Source: Candidatus Puniceispirillum sp. (GTDB taxonomy: Bacteria; Pseudomonadota; Alphaproteobacteria; Puniceispirillales; Puniceispirillaceae). From it: a DNA stretch of 7,524 nucleotides. Below are positions 1 to 5,871 of the stretch, in pieces (positions within the stretch are counted from its first letter, which is position 1; every line of letters begins with the position of its first letter). Made by a program: the position numbers and the translations under genes. Below the pieces are notes generated by a model. The model did not search any database. It was given only the letters and a program-made list of their open reading frames with translations, and was not told where the DNA came from. The stretch is from positions 1 to 7,524 of the forward strand of contig JADHLR010000077.1 in assembly GCA_016780525.1 (NCBI GenBank), given 5' to 3'.

Positions 1-681
1 TCCAGCGCCGGACCGGCTGATCGCGGTGGCCGGGCAATCACCCGTCACCCGCACCCCGGCATTCAGCGCGACCTGCAAAATACCAGCATAATATTTGGCC
101 GGATGCAGCGAGGCATGACGGCTATACACAATCCCGCCAAAATAGGCATCTGTGCCAATTTCCTGATGTTGATCCGCGCGCGACACAATCTTTGTCGGGA
201 CATTTTCCTCGGTACGCAGGCGGCGGGATTCAGCCACTAATTTGTCAAAATGCCGGAGGGTATGCGCCGCATGAAACCGGCCACAACGGGTAAAATGACA
301 ATCAATGTCATGTCTGGCGATAAACTCTCCAATCCATTCCAGCGAGGCGTCACCCTCGGCCCGAATGGCTCGCGCCCGTTCGATGCCGAATCTTTTGGCC
401 AGCTGTTTCAGCGTTGGTTTGACACTGCTGCTTATTTGTCCGCCATTTCGCGTGCTGCACCCCCAGCCCGGTGTTTGCGCCTCGAGAACCTGGGTTGATT
501 TTCCATGGCTGGCAGCAACAATCGCCGCATGCATGCCGGTATAGCCAGAGCCGATAATGACAATATCAGCCTCTGCCATAATCGCGTCATGTGTCGCCGG
601 CAATGGCGCGATGCCATCTGTCCAATAGGCGCCATGGTCAGCGATTGCTGCTGGTCGATTTGGCGTGGTGCCAGATCGCAT
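1..681 (-). CDS. FAD-dependent oxidoreductase, DAO/PuuB-like family (partial, C-terminus beyond left edge)
   Basis: Reading on the minus strand from an ATG at 681 gives 227 residues with no stop before the window edge, so the gene is cut. A dinucleotide-binding motif GSGYTG lies at residues 44-49 after a hydrophobic strand (DIVII). An acidic residue, E67, ends the second strand where the FAD ribose is usually held. The block CSTRNGGQ at 75-82 is typical of DAO-fold flavoproteins that oxidise amines or amino acids, such as gamma-glutamylputrescine oxidase and dimethylglycine/sarcosine oxidase relatives. Further on, GGIVYSRHASLHPAKYY also fits this family. The start at 681 is preferred over the internal ATG at 579 because it includes the family's N-terminal 'AYW-D' stretch before the FAD motif and has GAGGGG 5 nt upstream. 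The expected product is a cytosolic flavoenzyme. The substrate cannot be read from this half. The gene is divergent from the LysR gene, which may control it. Confidence 0.85.
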   Translation of the reverse strand, partial: MRSGTTPNRPAAIADHGAYWTDGIAPLPATHDAIMAEADIVIIGSGYTGMHAAIVAASHGKSTQVLEAQTPGWGCSTRNGGQISSSVKPTLKQLAKRFGIERARAIRAEGDASLEWIGEFIARHDIDCHFTRCGRFHAAHTLRHFDKLVAESRRLRTEENVPTKIVSRADQHQEIGTDAYFGGIVYSRHASLHPAKYYAGILQVALNAGVRVTGDCPATAISRSGAG

Positions 682-686
682 GCATA

Positions 687-692
687 CCCCTC
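687..692 (-). promoter_or_regulatory. Ribosome binding site of the FAD oxidoreductase gene
   Basis: GAGGGG on the minus strand sits 5 nt before the ATG at 681. It supports this start over the internal ATG at 579. Confidence 0.5.
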
Positions 693-804
693 TATCCAAA
701 CGATCATTCTGTTTGGCGCTGCTTTCCACCCTATGCCAGTGGCGCGCCGCACTATCTGTGTCTTGACTTAACGCTAAAAAACAAATGCAATAAACACAAT
801 TTAA

Positions 805-817
805 TTTATATTATAAA
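805..817. promoter_or_regulatory. Candidate LysR-type operator (T-N11-A palindrome)
   Basis: TTTATA and TATAAA form perfect 6-bp arms around a single T. The whole 13-bp element starts with T and ends with A, so it fits the T-N11-A pattern of LysR-family binding sites, and it lies between the regulator and its divergent neighbour, where such sites normally sit. It overlaps the minus-strand TATAAT, so a bound regulator could affect transcription of the flavoprotein gene. The surrounding sequence is very AT-rich, so a chance palindrome is a real possibility. Confidence 0.35.
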
Positions 818-885
818 AATATTCGGTTTCTTTATATGTAAATAAACCATCTGCCCAGATAACCAAATTCAAGGCCACTCTATTC

Positions 886-1806
886 ATGCATATCAAACAG
901 CGACATCTTGAAGTCTTTGATGCGGTTATCGCGTCAGGATCCATTTCGCGCGCGGCGGCCCAGCTTAATCTCAGCCAGCCTGCGGTAAGCATTGCGCTGG
1001 CCAATCTGGAAGAATCAATCGGGTTTAAGTTATTTCAGCGCGATCGCGGATTTTTTGCGCCGACGCGTGAAGCCTTTTTGTTGCAGGATGAAATGGCGCA
1101 GGGGTTATTGGCATTATCGCGCGTATCGCAACGTATATCGGAAATTCGCGCCGGCTCGACAGGTAGCATCCGGATCGCCACCAATGGCGCCATGGCTGTG
1201 CATTTTCTGCCGCCATTAATCGCCGCCTATCAGCGTGATCATAGTGACGTCAATATTGATATTCTTGTACGCAGTTCGCGTCAGGTTGCCGATTGGGTCA
1301 GCAGTCGGCAAATTGATATTGGGCTGATCGACACACCCGTTCCGGTTGCCGGGCTGAATGCCAAATTATTCAATCTTACCTGTGTTTGTGTGATGCATCA
1401 AAATGATCCGCTGGCCGTCAAACAGACGATCACCCCGGCTGATCTGGCTGGCCGCTCGGTTGTTGCCATCACTGGCCAGCACATGGTTGACCGCCAGCTT
1501 GACAGTTTGCTGGCAGCTGCCGATGTTACTGTTGAACGGCATATATCAAGCTATTTTTTTGCCATAGCCCGCAACATTGCTGCAGCCGGTAATGCCCTTG
1601 CCATTATCGATCCGACAAATGGTAAAGCCAATTTAAGTGATGGTGTGATATGGCGGCCATTTGTTCCGCGGATACATCATGAGCTGGCGATTATCACGCC
1701 ATCTGATCAGCCGCTTGGGCAAGCGGCGGCGGGTCTTTACGATCTGATTACACAGTCATTGATGCCATTAACTGATGCGTCCAACAGCGGGGATGCCCAT
1801 GGCTGA
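886..1806 (+). CDS. LysR-type transcriptional regulator, OccR/NocR-like
   Basis: The 306-residue product has the usual LysR length. Residues 1-60 form the winged helix-turn-helix, with the characteristic order F-x-A-V...GSISRAAAQLNLSQPAVS...LE...G-x-K-LF-R. A periplasmic-binding-protein-like effector domain follows from about residue 90, with typical LPPLIAAYQ and DIGLIDTP segments. Late in the domain an AIIDPTN segment and a following RPF match my memory of the OccR/NocR opine-catabolism branch, so a small amine or amino-acid-like effector is plausible but unproven. The start ATG at 886 gives the family-typical N-terminus, with only a weak AAGG-like ribosome site upstream. The stop overlaps the next gene by 8 bp, so the regulator and the DMSP-lyase-like cupin are probably made from one mRNA. 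By location it likely controls this pair and the divergent flavoprotein gene. Confidence 0.92.
   Translation: MHIKQRHLEVFDAVIASGSISRAAAQLNLSQPAVSIALANLEESIGFKLFQRDRGFFAPTREAFLLQDEMAQGLLALSRVSQRISEIRAGSTGSIRIATNGAMAVHFLPPLIAAYQRDHSDVNIDILVRSSRQVADWVSSRQIDIGLIDTPVPVAGLNAKLFNLTCVCVMHQNDPLAVKQTITPADLAGRSVVAITGQHMVDRQLDSLLAAADVTVERHISSYFFAIARNIAAAGNALAIIDPTNGKANLSDGVIWRPFVPRIHHELAIITPSDQPLGQAAAGLYDLITQSLMPLTDASNSGDAHG
1789..1793 (+). promoter_or_regulatory. Ribosome binding site of the DddQ-like gene, inside lysR
   Basis: GGGGA lies 5 nt before the ATG at 1799, within the last codons of lysR. It favours that start over the in-frame ATGs at 1775 and 1793; the latter would overlap the site itself. 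Confidence 0.5.
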
Positions 1807-2392
1807 TGCGCTGGTGACATTGCTGCACAGCATGGCGGCCAGCCTGCGCCAGTCAGATTTGCCAATCTGTCAGGACATTGCGCTGGCCTTGGATGATTCT
1901 GTTGGGCGGGCAGAATTGGCCGCCGCGCCGGCATCAACCGGCATCACCGCAGCGATATTTGACGACATCAACCGGCAGCTTGCCGACAATCGGCCAGATC
2001 TTTTCCGGCATATTCGGCAGGCGATGCCGGGTCTGACATGGCGGCACCCCGGCTTTGGGCGGATTCCGGATCACATTGCCGCCGGTATGGCTGTCTGTGA
2101 AATCATTGGCCCGACTGGTCAGATCACGCATGAAAGAATTCGCGCCGGTTTGCTGTTTCAGGCTTCTGGCATGACCTATCCGCGCCATAGCCACGCCGCC
2201 GAAGAAATATATTTATCACTGTCAGGGCCGGTTGATTGGCAAATTGATGATGCCGACTGGTATCAACGCCAGGCGGGTGAATTTATCCATCATCTGCCGT
2301 ATCAGCCACATGCCACCTGCACCGGCGAAACGGCGCTTTTGGCAATCTGGGGATGGGCTGGCGATATTGCCGCTGACAGCTATAAAATATAG
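1799..2392 (+). CDS. dddQ: DddQ-like dimethylsulfoniopropionate (DMSP) lyase, cupin family
   Basis: The 197-residue protein has a helical N-terminal half and a C-terminal single cupin barrel. The expected reaction is cleavage of DMSP to dimethyl sulfide and acrylate, using a bound metal ion. The sequence shows Y127, H130, H132, E136 and Y138 in the motif YPRHSHAAEEIY, then H171 in the second cupin motif. As I recall the DddQ structural work on Ruegeria lacuscaerulensis (Tyr120, His123, His125, Glu129, Tyr131, His163), spacing through the first motif is identical and the last histidine is offset by one residue. The length is close to DddQ, which is about 200 residues. There is no signal peptide, so it should act in the cytosol. 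The start at 1799 has GGGGA 5 nt upstream and overlaps the end of lysR by 8 bp, implying coupled translation. DddL and DddW share this cupin core, so a sister DMSP lyase or a cupin of other substrate is the main alternative. No acrylate-processing gene (acuI, acuK, prpE) lies in the window. Confidence 0.78.
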   Translation: MADALVTLLHSMAASLRQSDLPICQDIALALDDSVGRAELAAAPASTGITAAIFDDINRQLADNRPDLFRHIRQAMPGLTWRHPGFGRIPDHIAAGMAVCEIIGPTGQITHERIRAGLLFQASGMTYPRHSHAAEEIYLSLSGPVDWQIDDADWYQRQAGEFIHHLPYQPHATCTGETALLAIWGWAGDIAADSYKI

Positions 2393-2418
2393 CCAGAAGG
2401 GGTGGAAATAGTGTCAGC
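2372..2418. other. Nested inverted repeats at the convergent junction (possible weak bidirectional terminator)
   Basis: GCTGACA at 2372-2378 pairs with TGTCAGC at 2412-2418, and between them GCTATA (2379-2384) pairs with TATAGC (2388-2393) around AAA. The structure spans the stop codons of the cupin gene and yacG, which face each other across 21 bp. There is no T-run on either strand after the stems, so it is not a canonical intrinsic terminator. Confidence 0.25.
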
Positions 2419-2644
2419 TATATCCCTCATCCGAGTCATTCTGGCGCCGCTTATCAGACGCCGCCAGTTCAGCATCGATAATGCTGTCATCGGCAGCATC
2501 AACAGCCGGAATGGCATATGCCCCCTGAAACCAACGTCCAAGATCAATATCAGCACAACGTTTTGAGCAAAATGGCCGGGTCTCGCTGTTGGCATCGGCG
2601 CCGCAGGTCGGACAGCCTTTGGCTTTGTTCTGTGCAGTGCTCAT
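2414..2644 (-). CDS. yacG: DNA gyrase inhibitor YacG (zinc-binding, DUF329)
   Basis: The 76-residue protein carries the four-cysteine zinc site of YacG: C11 and C14 in CPTC, then C26 and C30 in CSKRC, followed by the family's IDLGRW segment at about 33-38. YacG in E. coli binds GyrB and inhibits gyrase, and the zinc site and this core are what define the family. The C-terminal third is polar and acidic with no recognisable domain. The gene starts 31 nt after the RNase E/G-like gene and is the last gene of the minus-strand cluster. Its place next to maf and the RNase-like gene is common in Alphaproteobacteria. A gyrase-directed role here is inferred from homology. Confidence 0.88.
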   Translation of the reverse strand: MSTAQNKAKGCPTCGADANSETRPFCSKRCADIDLGRWFQGAYAIPAVDAADDSIIDAELAASDKRRQNDSDEGYS

Positions 2645-2675
2645 CGCATCAATCCCGATCTATATGCTCTCAATC

Positions 2676-3944
2676 CTAATATGAAGATTTGGCTTTGTCG
2701 ATAATATAGGCGACAGCGCGCGGGTCATCATCAAGGCAGATCGTCAGCTCAAGCGGCCGCTCCAAGGCCACAACAGCCGCCGCGCCGGCACTCTGCAGCC
2801 ATGCCGCCATTGAGGCCGTGACCGCCAGTTGCACCGATTTAAAAGCCGGGCGCGCCGCCGCCAGCCGCAGCCCGGCCAGCGCCGCCTGTGCGACGTCATC
2901 AGACATGATATCAAGCAGTGATGCCCGCCCATGCGGCCGCCATAATTCCAACATGCCGCCACGTGTCACACCCAATATTTCCGGGTTTTGCGGGTCTTCG
3001 GCACAATAGCCATGCAGTTGCGCCCGAAATTTTTTACTTGCCGGGCCAGCCCGCGGCACATCAATCATGATCGGGCCAGACATGCCACGCAGGCGAATCT
3101 GCCGGGCAATTTCACCTGCCGCCTCACCAAGCAATGCGCCAAACCCATGTTTTTCGATATCCGCATCCGCACCGTCAATATCAATCGCCCAGAGCGCATG
3201 CGTCCGCTGGCACCATAATGTGCCGCCAGATGGCAAATCCACCTGCGGCTGCATCGCCATTGCCACCGCCCGATCGATCTGCGCACTCTGCGCATCGCCA
3301 ATAGGGCATATATGATAACAGCCGTCTGGCACCGCACGCAGCGCCCGCTGGTGCAAACTGCCCCCGTCATACAGCATCCCGGGCGCCGCCGGATCACAGC
3401 TTATGGATTCGGCTTGCCATGCGGCGACAAGCTGATCAATAGCTGTCTGCAACATCGGCCGGATCATCTGTCTGGCGTGCCGCCGCAAAATCACCCCAAA
3501 CCCGTCCGGCAGGTGTAGTTCTGCCAGCATTTTGCGTAAATCTGCCGCCGCTTCATCGTCAAGACTGCGTGATAGATGTATACCCGACTGGCCCGGCAGC
3601 AGCACCAAGGCGGCGGCCACCAGCCGCGCATCCAGTACCGCTTGCCAGGCTTTGCCATGACGTGGCGGCGCGATGATTGTGACCACAACAACAGCACCCG
3701 CGCTGACCGCCGCGCGGCCGGTTTTTGGCAATTTTATGCTGATCGACGTGCCATCAGCCAGCCGCCCACGCGCCCGGTTTTGCCCGGCAAAAACCTGTTC
3801 GACACGCGCCTGATGCACCGACCCGGTCAAATCTGGCTGGTCATCACGGCACAGCCAGACATCCTGAATAATGCCAGCCGCATCAAAAAACCCGATCCGG
3901 GTCTGGCCCGGGGCTATTTCAGCGAAAATATCATAGCGGTTCAT
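2676..3944 (-). CDS. Ribonuclease E/G family protein, short divergent form
   Basis: The 422-residue product aligns by pattern with the catalytic half of RNase E/G, single-strand endoribonucleases of mRNA decay and rRNA maturation. A degenerate S1-like stretch lies at about 41-100 (GSVHQARVEQVFAG). The DNase I-like domain retains AIDID with D255 and IMIDV with D295. These match by position the two magnesium-binding aspartates of E. coli RNase E (Asp303 and Asp346), and the typical EIARQIRLRG helix lies between them at 278-287. The zinc-link CPxC motif is absent, and the chain is shorter than E. coli RNase G (489 residues). In the 5'-sensor motif the arginine is kept (R154) but the following threonine is replaced by R155. 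The start ATG overlaps the maf stop as ATGA. The name rng is avoided because a full RNase E is probably encoded elsewhere and this may be a specialised paralogue. Confidence 0.82.
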   Translation of the reverse strand: MNRYDIFAEIAPGQTRIGFFDAAGIIQDVWLCRDDQPDLTGSVHQARVEQVFAGQNRARGRLADGTSISIKLPKTGRAAVSAGAVVVVTIIAPPRHGKAWQAVLDARLVAAALVLLPGQSGIHLSRSLDDEAAADLRKMLAELHLPDGFGVILRRHARQMIRPMLQTAIDQLVAAWQAESISCDPAAPGMLYDGGSLHQRALRAVPDGCYHICPIGDAQSAQIDRAVAMAMQPQVDLPSGGTLWCQRTHALWAIDIDGADADIEKHGFGALLGEAAGEIARQIRLRGMSGPIMIDVPRAGPASKKFRAQLHGYCAEDPQNPEILGVTRGGMLELWRPHGRASLLDIMSDDVAQAALAGLRLAAARPAFKSVQLAVTASMAAWLQSAGAAAVVALERPLELTICLDDDPRAVAYIIDKAKSSY

Positions 3945-4528
3945 GGCTGCCGCGCTGGCTGATAGCCAGCCGTATCCAACAGCGCCGCAACATCATACAG
4001 GCTGAACCCGACAATATTTGAATAAGACCCGTCGATATAGCGGATATAGCGTGCGGCAAAGCCCTGAATGGCATAGCCGCCAGCCTTGCCCTGCCAATCG
4101 CCAGCGGCAATACAGGCGTCGATGTCGGCTGCGTTCAACCGGCGGAATCTGACCTTACTGCATACCACCCGCGCCAGCAGCTTTTGATCGGCGGTGATCA
4201 GCGCGATACCGCCATAAACACGATGTTGACGGCCGGACAAAAGACGCAGACATGCGCTGGCACTGTCGGCGGTTTCAGCTTTCGGCAAAATGCGTCGGCC
4301 ACAGGCAACAACCGTGTCACCAGCCAGGATCAGCCCATCATGCCCGGCACCCACAGCCTGCGCCTTGGCCACCGCGATGCGGCGCGCATAGGCCGCCGGC
4401 AATTCGCCTTTTTGCGGGGTTTCATCGAGATCTGCGGCACACACAAGGTCAGGCTGGACACCAATTTGTGCCAGCAAATCAAGGCGCCGGGGGGATGCTG
4501 AGGCAAGCACCAGCTGCGGCTGAGACAT
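3941..4528 (-). CDS. maf: Maf-family nucleoside triphosphate pyrophosphatase
   Basis: The 195-residue protein has the full Maf pattern: SASPRR at 10-15 near the N-terminus, DET at 35-37, GDTVV at 70-74 with the catalytic aspartate D71, and a GKAGGYAIQG block at 147-156. Family members hydrolyse dTTP, UTP or modified nucleotides to the monophosphate and pyrophosphate, and overexpression in some bacteria blocks septation. Length is normal for the family. The ATG at 4528 is preceded by GGAG about 10 nt upstream. The stop overlaps the start of the RNase E/G-like gene by 4 bp (ATGA), so translation of the two is likely coupled. It follows infA after 79 nt, the longest gap in the cluster, so an internal promoter or processing site there is possible. 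The dTTP/UTP preference (YhdE-type versus YceF-type) is not resolved. Confidence 0.93.
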   Translation of the reverse strand: MSQPQLVLASASPRRLDLLAQIGVQPDLVCAADLDETPQKGELPAAYARRIAVAKAQAVGAGHDGLILAGDTVVACGRRILPKAETADSASACLRLLSGRQHRVYGGIALITADQKLLARVVCSKVRFRRLNAADIDACIAAGDWQGKAGGYAIQGFAARYIRYIDGSYSNIVGFSLYDVAALLDTAGYQPARQP

Positions 4529-4607
4529 GACAAATCATCTCCATGCAAAAATGACACAAATTCTGTCTCATCTTTTATGTGAAGCTGGTTACAGCTGCAT
4601 CAACCGG

Positions 4608-4826
4608 CTATTTAAAGCGGAATGTGATGCGGCCTTTGCTGAGATCATAGGGCGTCATTTCAACATTGACACGGTCACCCGCCAACACCCGGATACGGTT
4701 TTTCCGCATCTTGCCGCTTGTATGGGCAAGCACTTCATGATCATTGTCGAGTTTTACCCGAAACATCGCGTTCGGCAACAGTTCTGCGACTGTGCCAGAA
4801 AACTCGATTACGCCTTCCTTGGCCAT
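4608..4826 (-). CDS. infA: Translation initiation factor IF-1
   Basis: This 72-residue protein is a textbook IF-1: a single S1/OB-fold domain with MAKEGVIEFSGTV at the start, LPNAMFRVKLDN, HTSGKMRKNRIRVLAGDRV and a basic end in GRITFRFK. IF-1 binds the ribosomal A site on the 30S subunit and helps IF-2 and IF-3 select the initiator tRNA. Length and all conserved blocks are standard. A purine-rich GGAAAGGG stretch precedes the ATG. The gene lies 56 nt after the phosphatase-like gene and is part of the same minus-strand run. Its presence next to hisD and maf is a conserved alphaproteobacterial arrangement. Confidence 0.98.
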   Translation of the reverse strand: MAKEGVIEFSGTVAELLPNAMFRVKLDNDHEVLAHTSGKMRKNRIRVLAGDRVNVEMTPYDLSKGRITFRFK

Positions 4827-4882
4827 GAGACCCTTTCCATCTGATTACAGTGTCATAGACATGCGCAAAATCTGCCGAAAGG

Positions 4883-5365
4883 TCAAGTGTTTCCTGCAAT
4901 CGGTTTGCCAAAATAGATGCTGAGCTTGTGGCGAATATCGTCACGCACATGGCGATAGGCACGTAACATTTCTTCACGGCTTCCTGTCAGATTTGCCAGA
5001 TTATCCACCGGCCAGTACAATGTTGCACAATCCATATTCTGCGTCAGCGCTTCGGCAGCGGCATGGGCTTCGGGTGAAAATGAAATAATGACGTCATAAA
5101 AGCCTGAATCCAGATCATCAAAGGATTTTGGCTGATGCGCGCTCATATCAAGGCCAATTTCCTGCATCACCGCGGTTGCAAATCCGTCCTGAATGCCCGG
5201 TGTTACGCCACATGAATCGACGAAAATTTTGCCGGGAAAAGCATCTTTTACCATCGTTTCCGCCATCGCCGAACGCACCGCGTTAATGTTACAGGCAAAT
5301 AAAATAGCCCCGATTTGATCAGCGGAATTTGGCGTCACAACATCGCCTTTTTTTGTGTCACTCAT
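4883..5365 (-). CDS. Low-molecular-weight protein tyrosine phosphatase / arsenate reductase-like protein
   Basis: From the ATG at 5365 the product has 160 residues. It has the phosphate-binding loop C-x5-R-S of the family: C25, R31 and S32 in ACNINAVRSAMAE. The fold's later elements are also present, including VDSCGV at 49-54 and VIISFSPEA at 92-100. In classical members a DP pair late in the protein supplies the general acid. Here the corresponding region WPVDN keeps an aspartate (D121) followed by asparagine rather than proline. Members of this family act as tyrosine phosphatases or thiol-dependent arsenate reductases, and the substrate here is unknown. An alternative ATG at 5398 would add 11 residues overlapping UPF0262. 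I chose 5365 because GAGAG lies about 10 nt upstream and the protein then starts 13 nt after the UPF0262 stop. The gene neighbours infA, as in other alphaproteobacteria. Confidence 0.83.
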   Translation of the reverse strand: MSDTKKGDVVTPNSADQIGAILFACNINAVRSAMAETMVKDAFPGKIFVDSCGVTPGIQDGFATAVMQEIGLDMSAHQPKSFDDLDSGFYDVIISFSPEAHAAAEALTQNMDCATLYWPVDNLANLTGSREEMLRAYRHVRDDIRHKLSIYFGKPIAGNT

Positions 5366-5378
5366 ATCGTCACAACTC

Positions 5379-5864
5379 TCATTTGCTCTGCAACACACAG
5401 ATCAGCGTAAATAGACGTCTGGCGGTTTTGAAATCGGTCATCACTTTGCCATCGAGCCGGGCCTGCAGCAGTTCTGACCCTTCATTATGTAAAGCGCGCC
5501 GCCCCATATCAATCGCCTGAATCTGCGACGGCGATTTTGTCCGGATGGCATCATAATAGGTATCGCAAACATGAAAATAGTCGCGAATAACCCGCCGTAG
5601 CGGCCCCATGGCCATGAAAAACTGGGCAATTTCTATGTCATCTGCATTGCGAATATCAAAATGCACATGCCGCCCTTCAAGCCGCAGATACAGGTGAAAC
5701 GGGCCGGCATGGTTCGGCAAACCAAATTTATTTTCTTCCAAAATGTCATAGATCGCGATGGCGCGTTCCTGTTCGGCTTCGGCAGACCGGCGCGCACCTG
5801 TCGCATCATCAAGCTCTATCCTGACAAGCCGTTCGCCGTGATTGTTTTCGTCTGCCCCCGCCAT
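5379..5864 (-). CDS. UPF0262 family protein (function unknown)
   Basis: The 161-residue protein matches my memory of the UPF0262 family along its length: RLVRIELDD near the N-terminus, ERAIAIYDILEEN at about 33-45, RRVIRDYF and YYDAIRTKSPSQIQAIDMGRRALHNEGS in the second half, and a TARRLFTLICVL end. The family is widespread in Alphaproteobacteria and has no established activity that I know of. There is no signal peptide or membrane segment, so it is probably cytosolic. It starts 7 nt after the hisD stop and ends 13 nt before the phosphatase-like gene, so it should be co-transcribed with both. The strong conservation of the charged C-terminal half suggests a conserved surface or ligand site, but this is inference. 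Confidence 0.9.
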   Translation of the reverse strand: MAGADENNHGERLVRIELDDATGARRSAEAEQERAIAIYDILEENKFGLPNHAGPFHLYLRLEGRHVHFDIRNADDIEIAQFFMAMGPLRRVIRDYFHVCDTYYDAIRTKSPSQIQAIDMGRRALHNEGSELLQARLDGKVMTDFKTARRLFTLICVLQSK

Positions 5865-5871
5865 AGCCGCC

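Larger units (their letters stand above)
682..885. promoter_or_regulatory. AT-rich divergent intergenic control region
   Basis: This 204-bp gap separates two divergent genes. Its part near 770-870 is far richer in A and T than the flanking genes. It should hold the promoters of both the flavoprotein gene (minus) and the lysR-cupin pair (plus). On the plus strand TTGACT at 763-768 and TGCAAT at 786-791 are 17 nt apart and could be a weak sigma-70 type promoter for lysR. On the minus strand a perfect TATAAT occupies 815-810 but has no good -35 partner. I see no small gene in the gap. Confidence 0.55.

Noticed and set aside
432..752. Minus-strand open frame of 106 codons over the left gene
   Set aside because: It is a shifted frame of the FAD oxidoreductase, whose own frame shows the FAD-binding and family motifs and stays open to the window edge.
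1775..1798. Upstream in-frame ATGs at 1775 and 1793 as starts of the cupin gene
   Set aside because: They have no ribosome site at proper spacing; GGGGA is placed for the ATG at 1799.
2988..3397. Long open frames opposite or shifted within the RNase E/G-like gene
   Set aside because: They are shadows in GC-rich coding sequence with no recognisable motif; the 422-residue frame has the conserved catalytic aspartates.
4573..4602. Small hairpin after infA (GCTG/CAGC stem) as a terminator
   Set aside because: The stem is only 4 bp and no T-run follows on the minus strand; maf probably shares the transcript.
4527..4844. Plus-strand open frame of 105 codons covering infA
   Set aside because: The opposite strand encodes a complete, standard IF-1, so the plus-strand frame is antisense noise.
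4858..4886. TTGACC at the end of the phosphatase gene as the -35 of an infA promoter
   Set aside because: The hexamer 17 nt downstream is CATGTC, a poor -10; the better TATGAC is 23 nt away, too far.
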